53,818 nt of DNA from an uncultured Verrucomicrobiota bacterium (GTDB lineage: Bacteria; Verrucomicrobiota; Verrucomicrobiia; Limisphaerales; UBA9464), in NCBI GenBank assembly GCA_903896505.1, contig CAITXU010000157.1, forward strand, positions 1-53,818. Reading direction: 5' to 3'. How positions within the stretch are numbered: the stretch's first letter is position 1; the number at the start of each line of letters is the position of its first letter. The notes beneath the pieces were generated by a model. That model made no database searches, was not told the DNA's origin, and saw only the letters and a program-made list of their open reading frames with translations. This document shows, in pieces, positions 25,671 through 34,736 of the stretch. Position numbers and translations under genes: made by a program.

Positions 25671-26465
25671 ATGAAGTACAGCTATGCCGATTTGGCGAAG
25701 ATGATCGATCATTCCCTGCTTCACCCGACCATGACGGACCAGGACCTGGAGGACGGTTGCCGTTTGGCCGCCAAGTATCATGTCGCTTCGGTCTGCATCA
25801 AGCCGTACGCGGTCAAGCGGGCGTCCGAATTGCTTCAGGGCACCGGGGTGCTGGTGGGGGCGGTGATTGGCTTTCCCCATGGCAATTCCGCCACCGAGTC
25901 CAAGCGGTACGAGACCGAGCTCGCCTGCCGGGATGGTGCTTCCGAGATCGACATGGTCATCAATATCGGCAAAGCCCTGGGTGGCGATTGGGGCTACGTT
26001 TCAAACGATGTCCGGGCCGTGTGTGACGAGGCCCATCGCCATGGAGCCAAGGTGAAGGTCATTTTCGAGAACGATTACCTGACCAAAGGTGGTGCCGGAC
26101 TGAGCAGCGATGACTTCAAACGAAAGCTGTGCGTTCTCTGTGAGGAGGCTGGTGCCGACTGGGTCAAGACCTCAAGCGGTTACGGGTTCGTGAAGCAGGC
26201 CGATGGCAGTTACAATTACAAGGGGGCGACGGAACACGACTTGGCACTCATGCGGGCCAGTGTCTCTCCGCGGGTTCAGGTGAAGGCGGCGGGCGGCGTT
26301 CGTGATCTCGATGGCCTGATTCGGGTGCGGGACCTGGGCGGTTCCCGGTGCGGCGCCACTGCCACGGCAGCCATGATGGACGAGTATCGCCGACGCGAAG
26401 CCGCCGAGGCGGCCGGCGGTGCCGAGGAGAAGAAATCGGGACAACTGGGGGCGGGCGGGTACTAG
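25671..26465 (+). CDS. deoC: Deoxyribose-phosphate aldolase
   Basis: A 264-residue class I aldolase that splits 2-deoxyribose 5-phosphate into glyceraldehyde 3-phosphate and acetaldehyde. SVCIKPY, GFPHGNSATESK, EIDMVINIG (catalytic Asp) and WVKTSSGYG (Schiff-base lysine) are all in place, followed by KAAGGVRD for the phosphate site. The last 25 residues (AAEAAGGAEEKKSGQLGAGGY) are a low-complexity extension. It is divergent from the pseudopilin gene and not in an operon with nucleoside genes here. Confidence 0.95.
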   Translation: MKYSYADLAKMIDHSLLHPTMTDQDLEDGCRLAAKYHVASVCIKPYAVKRASELLQGTGVLVGAVIGFPHGNSATESKRYETELACRDGASEIDMVINIGKALGGDWGYVSNDVRAVCDEAHRHGAKVKVIFENDYLTKGGAGLSSDDFKRKLCVLCEEAGADWVKTSSGYGFVKQADGSYNYKGATEHDLALMRASVSPRVQVKAAGGVRDLDGLIRVRDLGGSRCGATATAAMMDEYRRREAAEAAGGAEEKKSGQLGAGGY

Positions 26466-27436
26466 TGTCGTGTATCCGAAATAGCTTACCGTTTGCCGCG
26501 AGGGATTTTCGGTTCCCTCGAAGCGACGAAGCGAGGAGCATACCCATAGTGGTCTGTGAGGAGTGAGCAACGAAGCGGTGGCGACGCTTGTGTCTGTAAA
26601 ACAAACATGCATCCATGAAGTAGCCCTCACGTCGAACCGCCGACTTTCCTGGTTGCCGAAAAACAGCTTTTGATCTCAGCGGTTGATTCGTCTGCAACCT
26701 ATTGAATCAAAGTCACATCGGTAGGGCGATGCTCCTGTCGAGCCGCGGCGGCCCGCACCTGTTCCGCCTCGCAAGTTATACCCGGCCTGACCACGAGCGC
26801 CACGGGCGGGGTGCTTTCAAATAACGGCTTTTCGTCCGCCCAGGCGATTCAAGCAAACGCCCTTGAAATCATCCGGTTCTCTGAGCCCTTTGAGCCCTCT
26901 GTGGTTCGACTCTTGCCCACGGTCAGGAGGTTTAACCACAGAGGACAGAGAACACAGAGAAAGAAGGATTAGGGGATGGGGCCGACGTGCACGGTCAAAG
27001 CCGCAGGCCATCTGCCCACGCCCAGCAGGCCTGGAGGCCCGCGATACAGAAGCACCCCACCCGTGGCGCTCAGAAGTCAGGCGGGGTGTAACTTGCGAGG
27101 CGGGCATGGTCCGAACCGCCGCAGCTCGGCGGGAGTCTCGGTCCTGCGGACGGCCTATTGGCTTCGCACGTGCGGAAGGGGCCTGGTTTTGGACCGCCGC
27201 GGCTCGGCAGGAGCCTCGCCCTACCGATGTCACTTTGATTCAATAGGTTGCAGACGAATCGACCGATGAAGAGAATAGCTGTTGTTTGGAGTATCTGGAA
27301 ACCTGCGCTACATCGCATCGACGCCGGATTGCATATCCGATTTTGGAGGGGTTCCGCACTTATGAGCAACAAACATGGCTTGGGGCAGGTACTGTTGCGT
27401 TAGTTCAGCTTCACTGGAGTCTGGAGGTCGGAGACC
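26466..27436. repeat. Gene-free region with a long imperfect inverted repeat (MITE-like)
   Basis: About 970 bp with no credible gene. The left arm (26682-26818) and right arm (27049-27264) are inverted copies. The outer 44 bp (26685-26728 against 27217-27260) match with one mismatch, and the inner ends (26797-26818 against 27049-27071) match again. The right arm carries an additional module, shared with the repeat at 1680-1845. Nested inside is a second dyad, CTCTGTGGTT (26897-26906) and AACCACAGAG (26933-26942). It probably arose by insertion of non-autonomous elements. Confidence 0.7.
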
Positions 27437-28537
27437 TTACTGACCTAATGGGTTGCTGACCCCCACACCGCCAAAGCTCGTGTCGACGGCGTGGCCACCT
27501 TCATTGGCCGCAACGGTCCGGACAAACGTGTCGGTGATCAATTTCGCGTAGCGTTCGAGGGTGCGGAAGGGGCTGCGTGGGACATAGACGATATCGCCCG
27601 CCTGCAGGCTCACGTCCTTCTGTCGTCCCAGGTAGATGGCCTGAAAGTTGACCAATCCGATCCGGGGCTCGGTAAGAGACCCACGCACGATGGCCACTTG
27701 ACTAACGTAGGCATCCGGAGTGGTTCCCAAGGCTTTGGCGATGGCGGTGGTCAGGGTCATATGGTCCACATACCCCAGCGGGCGCGGGCCCCGGACAGCT
27801 CCAAGAACATAGATTTGGGATGAGAGCGATGATGGGAGGTAAAGGAAATCATCCGGTTCGAGGTAGATGTTTTGGGTGGTGTCCCCCTGACGCAGCAAGC
27901 GTTGAAAATTGATGGGCAGCATCTCTCCATTCCGAATCAAAAAACTATGGTTGAGATCGGCCAACTCCTCGGTGGTGCCCGTAAAACGGGACGTAAAGAG
28001 TCCTCCAGCGCGGGCAATGGCTTCGATGACCGTCATGGGGGCGTCCAATGGAAAGACGCCGGATTTGTTCAGGCGACCCATGACCCAGACCCGCTTGCTT
28101 TCGGCCCGCGTCAATTGAAGCGATAGTTTGGGATGCAGATAATACTGGGTCAGCTCCTTTTCCAGCTTGATCCTCGCCTCCTCCAGAGTCATTGCCCAGA
28201 CATCCATTCCGGGTAGAAGATCGAAGTAAATCTTGCCGTCGGCGCAGACGAAGGTGGTGGTACGGGTGCCCGTGCGCCCAAGGATTTCCAGTTCGATGCG
28301 GTCGCCGGGTCCCAGACGATACGGTTCGGTCGATGGATGCAGCCATTCCGGTCGAATTTGATTAGAACTGACCACACTGGTCAGGTTGGTGGCGGGAGCT
28401 CCCACCGGTGCCGGGGTTGTAGCCCTGGGATCAAATTTCTTGGCCACCAGGACCGATTCCGGCGCGCAGCCTGCAAACAGGAGCGCCAATCCCGCCAGAA
28501 GCAGCGGAACGAGGGTATTGTAGGCGGCCCTCATCAT
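27437..28537 (-). CDS. Outer-membrane polysaccharide export lipoprotein (Wza-like)
   Basis: A 366-residue lipoprotein (lipobox LFAGC). The poly-export domain (YRLGPGDRIELEILGRTG ... LEEARIKLEKELTQYYLHPKLSL) is followed by two SLBB domains (VWVMGRLNKSGVFPL and IYVLGAVRGPRPLGYV). It should form the outer-membrane channel for the polymer made by this operon. It is the last gene of the leftward operon and starts 1 nt after a second, related exporter. It may have an amphipathic C-terminal helix (TLERYAKLITDTFVRTVAA), as Wza has. Confidence 0.88.
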   Translation of the reverse strand: MMRAAYNTLVPLLLAGLALLFAGCAPESVLVAKKFDPRATTPAPVGAPATNLTSVVSSNQIRPEWLHPSTEPYRLGPGDRIELEILGRTGTRTTTFVCADGKIYFDLLPGMDVWAMTLEEARIKLEKELTQYYLHPKLSLQLTRAESKRVWVMGRLNKSGVFPLDAPMTVIEAIARAGGLFTSRFTGTTEELADLNHSFLIRNGEMLPINFQRLLRQGDTTQNIYLEPDDFLYLPSSLSSQIYVLGAVRGPRPLGYVDHMTLTTAIAKALGTTPDAYVSQVAIVRGSLTEPRIGLVNFQAIYLGRQKDVSLQAGDIVYVPRSPFRTLERYAKLITDTFVRTVAANEGGHAVDTSFGGVGVSNPLGQ

Positions 28538-28538
28538 A

Positions 28539-29588
28539 TCATTTGATACCCGGGACCACCGGGCTGGTGATGAAGGGGCCAATGTTTCTGCCGGTCCAGG
28601 TGGTCACCACCGTCTGGATGAACGACGTGACCGCGAGGTCGGCGAGGTCCTCGACACGAATCCACGGGCGATTGGACACATAAACCAGATCGCGGGGCAG
28701 CAGCCGGAAATCAGGAACCTTCCCGGCAAGGACGTCCTTGATATTGACGATGAAGCGCTCGGGGTTTTCGAGGCTGCCGCGGACGACGAGGACGCGTTGA
28801 CGGAAGGCATTTTCTGTAAAACCGCCGGCCAGGGTGATGGAACCGAGGACGCTGGCATCGATCGACAATCCCTGAGCACCGGGCGAGCCTACGGCACCCA
28901 GGACATAAATCTCATTATTGACCGACGACGGAAAGTAGAGGTAGTCGTCGGGTTCAATCAGGATGTTTTGGGTCAAATCCCCATGCCGAAATAGTTTATC
29001 GAGGTCGATGGGAACCCGTTGATGATTGCGGATGAGGAAGCTTCGGGGTAGATCGGCCAACTCGACCGTGTTGAGCTGGAAGATACCCGTTTCGAGTCCA
29101 CCAGCCTGGGCCACCGCCTCAATGACGGTCATGGGACGCTCAAGGGTAAAAGCGCCCTTATTAATTACCTTACCCAGAATATAGAACTTTTTGCTCCGCA
29201 ATTCCCCGGGGGTGACAATGACCCGGGGTCGGACGTAATAGCGCGACAACTCCGCAGTGACCACTTCCCGGAGTTCGTCGATGGTCTTTCCCGCGGCCAT
29301 CACCCCGAGGGCCTGGAGGTAGTTGACCCGCCCGTCGGGGGCGATGACGACGTTGGGACGGGCGAGCTCTGGATGACCGTAAAAGGAAAACCCGATGACA
29401 TCATTGGGTCCGAGGGTGTAGTGCTCCTGCCAGGCGGCCTTGATCTTGGAATTGCTCCCGGCAAAGACGAGCGGTGCCGACGGCTTGGGTGCAGTAGGAA
29501 TGATCGCGTCTTCGGCCCGAACGAAGAAGGGCATCAGGAAGGCTATGATCAACGCCAGACACCCGGGGAGGCTGGACGGGGTTCTCAT
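28539..29588 (-). CDS. Polysaccharide export protein, second Wza-like paralogue
   Basis: A 349-residue exported protein with the same layout as its neighbour: poly-export domain (YTLGPNDVIGFSFYGHPEL), then SLBB repeats (FYILGKVINKGAFTLERP, IYVLGAVGSPGAQGL). It has an ordinary signal peptide (CLALIIAFLMPFFVRA) rather than a clear lipobox, so it may be soluble in the periplasm or inserted differently. The shared phrase ERPMTVIEAVAQAGGL / DAPMTVIEAIARAGGL shows recent duplication. The start ATG (29588) overlaps the Wzc-like stop as ATGA. Confidence 0.87.
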   Translation of the reverse strand: MRTPSSLPGCLALIIAFLMPFFVRAEDAIIPTAPKPSAPLVFAGSNSKIKAAWQEHYTLGPNDVIGFSFYGHPELARPNVVIAPDGRVNYLQALGVMAAGKTIDELREVVTAELSRYYVRPRVIVTPGELRSKKFYILGKVINKGAFTLERPMTVIEAVAQAGGLETGIFQLNTVELADLPRSFLIRNHQRVPIDLDKLFRHGDLTQNILIEPDDYLYFPSSVNNEIYVLGAVGSPGAQGLSIDASVLGSITLAGGFTENAFRQRVLVVRGSLENPERFIVNIKDVLAGKVPDFRLLPRDLVYVSNRPWIRVEDLADLAVTSFIQTVVTTWTGRNIGPFITSPVVPGIK

Positions 29589-31606
29589 GACCACGGAAAA
29601 AGCTTTGCCTCCTGGTTCAACAGGGCACCGGCCAATGGGCACCGGGCGTTCTGGAGGATGACCAGACGTTCGCGGACGTCCCGTCCGCGAGTCAGATTGC
29701 CTCGGGCAAGCCAGAGCAGTTGAGGAACGGTTTCCGCCCACATCAGGGTATCCGGCTGATCGGTGCCGGCGATTTCGAGGAGAACCACGACACCGGTGGC
29801 CTGATTCCAGCGTCCGATCACTTCCTGCCATTGCTGTCGACGAGTTGCCGTCCACTCCCAAGCGGGCGGTAGCAGCAGCCAGAGGGTCTGTCCGGCGATC
29901 GGGTTGGCCTCCGTTGGTTGGTTGAGAGCCTGATCAATCGGGATGACCCGGCCGTTGAGAGGCGTTCGATTGGTGACGACGAGCACGGAGGAATGGCGTT
30001 GACCGGCGGCGGCAGCCAGGAGTTCGGTCCAGGTGGAGGCTCCCTCCTGGCGGGAGGCGGTCACGAAACCGCAGACCACGTTGCCATTGGGGCTGGCGAC
30101 GAGTTTGCTTTGAAGGGCCAGCCACGTGCGGAAGGCCCAATGGGACTGGGCGACGGCATCCAGGCTTCCGAGGTCAGGGAGGCGCGCCAGCAGGGGCAGC
30201 TTCGTGACGCGCTTCACGTCGGCGGCGGTCTTGATCCGATCATCCAGCAACTCGACCACGCAAATGCCGAACAACGTTCCCATGGCACCCAGAATCCCTC
30301 CGACCACCGCCAGGAGGATGACCTTCTTGGACCGTCCGGACACCTCGACATCTTCGACATTGGCATCGAAGTAGCGGTAATATCCGGGGGAATTCTCTTC
30401 GTACAACTGGGCTTCTCGCTGGCGGCTGGCCAAGAGGGAACGGGACCCTTCCAGCGATTGCTGCCGGGCCTTGATTCGCACGAGTTGCATGGCCTTCTCG
30501 GGCAGTCCGCGCAGTTTTTCGTCCACCTCGGCCCGGGTGGCCTTCATCTTTTCGATCTGGGCGGCGACCACTTGCTTATGGGTTCGCAAAGTGAGGAGTT
30601 CCGAGTAATACCCGGTGGAAAGGCCTCCTTCCCCCTGGCGGGGGGGCGCGATGGGGTTGGTGGCGGCTTCCTGGGCCCTTTTTTCCAGTTCGGTCAGCAG
30701 GGCTTGCTGCTCTTGAATGATCGGATTGAGTTCCGTGTATTCCTGGCGGAGGTCAGAGAGCCGCTCACGGGCCACCTGCACCTTTTCCTGGATGGGGCTG
30801 TGGGTGGTGAGCTCGCGTTCGAGCGCGGCCATCTGGAGGTCGATGGTTTCGTACTCGATTTTCATGGTGGAAAATCGGAGGTCCAGGTCCCCGAGAGTGC
30901 GCAGGTAGGCATCGATTTCCTTGTCGGCGTTAATCAGCCCGGCCTGTTTGGAGAATTCGAGTTCCTCCTGATTGGCCGCCCGGAGGTCCTCTTCAGTCTT
31001 GCTCAGTTGTCTTTTGAGGAGGCGGTTCATTTCCACCGCTTCCTGGGTCTGCATTTCTTTGATCAACTTCACCACCGTATTCCCAAAGATGTTCAGGACC
31101 CGGACTGCCGCTCCGGCGCTGCGACCCGACACGTAGGTGACGGTGATCAGGTCGGTGTTCCGTTCCGGAGTGACCGTCATATTCCCGATGATGGCCCGTG
31201 ACGACAACTGAGCCTCTTCGGCCACCCGCTGCATGACGACGGGTGATTTGACGAGGCTGACAAGCGTCTGGACGGTCATCTGCCGGGGCTTGAACGGTTC
31301 TCCCAGTTCGGAAGCTCGAAAGGTGGCGGACGATTCCTGGCGAATCAGCTGGGCAGTGGCCTTGTAGGAGGCGGTGAATTTCTTGTAGCCCAGCGCCCCG
31401 GCGAGGAGCGCCAGAACGGCTCCGGCCACGACCATCATCCACCATCGGCGAAGGATGGCGGCGACAAGACGCAGGGGATCGAGGGGCATGCCGGAACCGG
31501 ACGGCGGCGGGTTGGCGGGCGGCCCGGAGGATACCGCGCCGGTGGTCGCAGTCGGGATCGACTCCGGACTGGCTGTCGGCAAATCGGATTCAGGTCGGGT
31601 AGTCAC
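29585..31606 (-). CDS. Wzc-like chain-length protein with degenerate kinase domain
   Basis: A 673-residue inner-membrane co-polymerase. A Pro-rich N-terminus precedes TM1 (about 57-74). A Wzz-type periplasmic coiled coil follows, with long Glu/Arg helices from 190 to 400, and then TM2 (about 430-455). The cytoplasmic part resembles a tyrosine autokinase domain. However, the Walker A position reads TASRQEGASTWT, lacking the Gly-Lys-Ser/Thr that binds ATP phosphates, and the protein ends in KLFPWS with no tyrosine cluster. It should regulate chain length and meet the Wza channel without kinase activity. The start is GTG. Confidence 0.85.
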   Translation of the reverse strand: MTTRPESDLPTASPESIPTATTGAVSSGPPANPPPSGSGMPLDPLRLVAAILRRWWMMVVAGAVLALLAGALGYKKFTASYKATAQLIRQESSATFRASELGEPFKPRQMTVQTLVSLVKSPVVMQRVAEEAQLSSRAIIGNMTVTPERNTDLITVTYVSGRSAGAAVRVLNIFGNTVVKLIKEMQTQEAVEMNRLLKRQLSKTEEDLRAANQEELEFSKQAGLINADKEIDAYLRTLGDLDLRFSTMKIEYETIDLQMAALERELTTHSPIQEKVQVARERLSDLRQEYTELNPIIQEQQALLTELEKRAQEAATNPIAPPRQGEGGLSTGYYSELLTLRTHKQVVAAQIEKMKATRAEVDEKLRGLPEKAMQLVRIKARQQSLEGSRSLLASRQREAQLYEENSPGYYRYFDANVEDVEVSGRSKKVILLAVVGGILGAMGTLFGICVVELLDDRIKTAADVKRVTKLPLLARLPDLGSLDAVAQSHWAFRTWLALQSKLVASPNGNVVCGFVTASRQEGASTWTELLAAAAGQRHSSVLVVTNRTPLNGRVIPIDQALNQPTEANPIAGQTLWLLLPPAWEWTATRRQQWQEVIGRWNQATGVVVLLEIAGTDQPDTLMWAETVPQLLWLARGNLTRGRDVRERLVILQNARCPLAGALLNQEAKLFPWS

Positions 31607-31637
31607 GGTTCAATCAACCGCTGTTATTGGCACTGGG

Positions 31638-32792
31638 TCAGGCTCTCGCGGCATGGCGGGCAATGGCATCCCGATACACAGCAAGAACTTGGGACGCATT
31701 GCGCCGCCAGTCAAAGCCGACGGCGTGGACCCGTCCCAACCGGATCAACTCCATTCGGCGCGCTTCATCCGAGGCCATCCGGGTCAATCCCCGAGCCATG
31801 CTGTCGATATTCTCAGGGTCGAGGACCTCGGCGGCATCTCCAATCACTTCGGCGAGGGCACCCCGCGTGGAACTGAGCACCGGGCAACCACAGGCCATCG
31901 CTTCCACCGGTGGGAATCCAAATCCCTCAAACAAGGAGGGATAAACCATCGTCCCGGCCGCCTGATAGAGTGCGGGCAGCGCGTCGTCGGGGACAAATCC
32001 CAGAAAACGGATGTCCTTGCTGAACGGGGATTGCGCCGCAGCGCTGCGAATGAACTCGGCCCCGGGCCAATCTCCGCCTCCGATGGCCAGCAACCAGGGC
32101 GACCCCGTCTGACCTTTGAATCGGTTGAACGCCTCAAAAAGTCGGACGTGATTTTTCGCCGGATGCTCCAGGCGGGACACGTAGAGGAAATAGGGGCCGT
32201 CCAACTTCCATCGCCGCGATACTTCGGCCTCCGCCTCCTGGCGGATACCGGGCCGAAAGCGCTGGTGATCGATTCCGTTGTGCACCACATGCTGGCGCTG
32301 AACCGGAACGCCAAAAAAGCGCTCGATGTCTTTGGCGGTATTTTGACTGATGGCGATGATCTCCTCCTGGCGGCGGGCCAATTGCTTCACGATGACCTTG
32401 CCGTAGAACATGCGAGCGGGATCGTATTTGCCGCGGACATGGAAGGGTGCGAGGTCATGAATGGTGGCCACCCGGGCACAGGGAGCGCTCCAGACCATTC
32501 GCCGGTAGCTGGGAACGTGGAGGACATCGATTTCCAACTGGCGCAGCAATCCCGGCAGGGTGGAGTGATGCCACAGAATATTCCGTATCGCCCGGCGAGA
32601 GGTTTCGGGAACGGTGACGATCTCTGCCCTGCCCTGAGCGAAGGCAAACAATGGCAGCTCCTCTTCGAGAACGAACAGGACCAGCTCATGGTCGCCGGGC
32701 GTATCGAGCATCGCGCGGACCAGGGCGAGAATGTACTGTCCGACGCCGGACTTGCCGCGCTGCAAAACGGAGGTGGAAAGGGCGACGCGCAT
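31638..32792 (-). CDS. Glycosyltransferase, GT4 family
   Basis: A 384-residue GT-B enzyme that adds a sugar from a nucleotide donor to a lipid-linked intermediate at the cytoplasmic face. The C-terminal donor domain shows YFLYVSRLEHPAKN, GFVPDDALPALYQAAG and PSLFEGFGFPPVEAMACG; this is the E-x7-E motif of family 4 retaining transferases. The N-terminal acceptor domain begins with a Gly-rich loop (RGKSGVGQYI). It starts 2 nt after the STAS-fused transferase. Sugar specificity cannot be read. Confidence 0.88.
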   Translation of the reverse strand: MRVALSTSVLQRGKSGVGQYILALVRAMLDTPGDHELVLFVLEEELPLFAFAQGRAEIVTVPETSRRAIRNILWHHSTLPGLLRQLEIDVLHVPSYRRMVWSAPCARVATIHDLAPFHVRGKYDPARMFYGKVIVKQLARRQEEIIAISQNTAKDIERFFGVPVQRQHVVHNGIDHQRFRPGIRQEAEAEVSRRWKLDGPYFLYVSRLEHPAKNHVRLFEAFNRFKGQTGSPWLLAIGGGDWPGAEFIRSAAAQSPFSKDIRFLGFVPDDALPALYQAAGTMVYPSLFEGFGFPPVEAMACGCPVLSSTRGALAEVIGDAAEVLDPENIDSMARGLTRMASDEARRMELIRLGRVHAVGFDWRRNASQVLAVYRDAIARHAARA

Positions 32793-32794
32793 GA

Positions 32795-34309
32795 TCAACT
32801 GAGAAGCAGGTTGTCGAGCCTAACGATGCGCAGGACGTTCAGGACTGCGGGAGTGGGACTGACAAAGTGGACGTTCATTCCCAGCTTCACCCCGTGCTTT
32901 CGGACCTTCAGCATCAAGCGGACACCGGTGCTGTCGATGAAGCGCACCCCGTCCAAACGGATGGAGACATCGGAGGTGTGACCGTTTCGCAACTCGAGGT
33001 AGTACTGGGTCATATTCCAAACGGCGTCGACGTTGGCTGCAACGACCTCGCCGGTCCACACCAAGGGACCGACACGGCCGGACAGGTCCAGGTCCACTCC
33101 GACGGGGCGTTCACCCTCCCGCACACGAACCAACTCGTGAGCTGCGGCGACGTCCGGGGCGGTGGTAAACATTGCCGTTACGCGCATCAGGTCCAGAGCC
33201 CGAACAACGGGGGCGGATGGACCGACGAGTATCAGTTGACGTTCGTCGGTTCGCAGTTGCTTGAGCAACCGGATGAGCAGGCCCAAGCCGGTGCTGTCGA
33301 TGAACTGGATTTGCGACAGGTCTGCCAGGACATGCCCGTCGCTGGAGCGCAGCAGGCGGATGAGGTCCCGATATCTTTCGACCGCAGCGGCATCCAAGCG
33401 TTCGCCGAATCGGACGATCTCAGAACTGCCGTGGGTGGTTTCCCGGATTCCCACTGAATCTGATTTGGCCCCATGGGTTTTCCGGTGACGCAATGCCCAC
33501 CATTGAGAGGCAATCGCGCGACCAAAGACAACAAGGTCGACGGCATACCGCTTGAACAGACGCTTCGGTTCCTGCAGGAGGCGAAAGATCCATTCGAGAC
33601 CGGTCTTTTGCATCCACCGGGGTGCCCGTCGGACTGTGCCTCCGAGAAAGTCGATGGTCGCACCCACCCCGATGCTCACGGGGACTCCCGAAGCCACAAA
33701 GTGCATACGAATCCATTTTTCCTGTTTGGGACATCCAAAGGCAACCAGGACGATATCGGGTCGGGCGGCATGGAGGCGGCGCAGGACGTCGTCGTGGTCC
33801 ATGTCGACCAACGGTTTGAAGGGAGGGGAATAGCTTCCCACCAATTGGATCCGGGGGTATTTCATCCGGGTGTTGGCGGTTGCCCGCTCCAGGCTCGCCT
33901 CCGCCCCTCCGAGGAAGTAAATGCGCCATCCCCGCCGCTCAGCCTCCGCGAGGAGAAGAGGCACCAGGTCCGAACCAGTCACCCGTTCAGGGAGGGCGTT
34001 TCCGAGCAAGCGCGAGGCCCAGACGAGGGGCATGCCATCACACAAAACCAAGTCTGCCTCCGCCAGGATTCGTTGGAGCTCCACGTCGCGGAGGGCTTGA
34101 ACGGCAAAGTCCACGTTGGCCGTCGCCAGATAGTGTGGACGCTTTGAAAGAATCATTTCGCCAATGATCCGCAGGGTATCGGCCATGGTGACCTTGTCGA
34201 AGGGCACGCCCAACATGGCCACGGGAGCCGGACGGTCGTAGAGACTGGTCCGTTCCCCGACGGACACCGGTTTTGACTGGACGGGAGCGGATGAGGGAAC
34301 GGGAATCAT
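32795..34309 (-). CDS. WecG/TagA-type glycosyltransferase fused to two STAS domains
   Basis: A 504-residue fusion. Residues about 30-275 are a GT26 (WecG/TagA/CpsF) transferase: TANVDFAV, LCDGMPLVW (catalytic Asp near 91), FLGGAEASLE, LVAFGCPKQEKWI and IGVGATIDFLGG. Two STAS domains follow, about 295-395 (IQFIDSTGLGLLI) and 400-504 (VRFIDSTGVRLML). Each keeps the D-S-T-G motif whose hydroxyl residue is phosphorylated by RsbW-type kinases in anti-sigma antagonists. The kinase and phosphatase genes are in the same operon (44415-46235). I infer that transferase activity or location is set by STAS phosphorylation. The start ATG at 34309 lies 4 nt after the previous stop. Confidence 0.88.
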   Translation of the reverse strand: MIPVPSSAPVQSKPVSVGERTSLYDRPAPVAMLGVPFDKVTMADTLRIIGEMILSKRPHYLATANVDFAVQALRDVELQRILAEADLVLCDGMPLVWASRLLGNALPERVTGSDLVPLLLAEAERRGWRIYFLGGAEASLERATANTRMKYPRIQLVGSYSPPFKPLVDMDHDDVLRRLHAARPDIVLVAFGCPKQEKWIRMHFVASGVPVSIGVGATIDFLGGTVRRAPRWMQKTGLEWIFRLLQEPKRLFKRYAVDLVVFGRAIASQWWALRHRKTHGAKSDSVGIRETTHGSSEIVRFGERLDAAAVERYRDLIRLLRSSDGHVLADLSQIQFIDSTGLGLLIRLLKQLRTDERQLILVGPSAPVVRALDLMRVTAMFTTAPDVAAAHELVRVREGERPVGVDLDLSGRVGPLVWTGEVVAANVDAVWNMTQYYLELRNGHTSDVSIRLDGVRFIDSTGVRLMLKVRKHGVKLGMNVHFVSPTPAVLNVLRIVRLDNLLLS

Positions 34310-34313
34310 ATCG

Positions 34314-34736
34314 CTAAGGGGCGGAGTCGGTTGGCAACCCAAACGGTCGACGAAGCCAGGATATGGCAGAGGATACCTCGATGTCCCCGGTTCGCGTCAA
34401 ATGCACAGACAACCGGTAGTTTCGCGGCTCGACATAGTCACCGTGCCAGAATTCAACCCCGTTCGTGAAGAGCCTGGCCTCGGTCGCTGCTCCGGTTGCG
34501 TCCAGGGAAAAGCGGACGGACTCTCCGTCGGCGATCTCATCAAAAGTCCTCTGCTGCCCGCACGCGGCGACCCGCAGAGCTGACAGGGTTCGTCCGGTAT
34601 CGTTGTAAATCATAATGCGCGTCGTACCGGCTCGCACCCAGGCGATCGCTCCAGAAGCCACGATCATGGAAATGGCGAGCAGCGGCAACCAGACCCGTCG
34701 TCGGCGCCACCAGTCAGGAGGCAAAACGTCGCTCAT
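34314..34736 (-). CDS. Small membrane-anchored protein of the EPS operon
   Basis: A 140-residue protein with one N-terminal membrane helix (VWLPLLAISMIVASGAIAWV) after a basic WWRRRR stretch, then a beta-rich extracytoplasmic domain (TTRIMIYNDTGRTLSALRV, NYRLSVHLTRTGDIEV). I do not recognise a family. It overlaps the upstream glycosyltransferase by 23 nt and is followed after 4 nt by the STAS-fused transferase, so it belongs to the operon. It could be an assembly or anchoring factor. Confidence 0.7.
   Translation of the reverse strand: MSDVLPPDWWRRRRVWLPLLAISMIVASGAIAWVRAGTTRIMIYNDTGRTLSALRVAACGQQRTFDEIADGESVRFSLDATGAATEARLFTNGVEFWHGDYVEPRNYRLSVHLTRTGDIEVSSAISWLRRPFGLPTDSAP

Noticed and set aside
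26466-27436. CRISPR array or structured RNA
   Set aside because: There are no regularly spaced direct repeats; the pattern is inverted and composite.
29918-31201. 427-residue rightward ORF
   Set aside because: Antisense to the Wzc-like gene; its Gly/Leu-rich text is a mirror of the coiled-coil codons.
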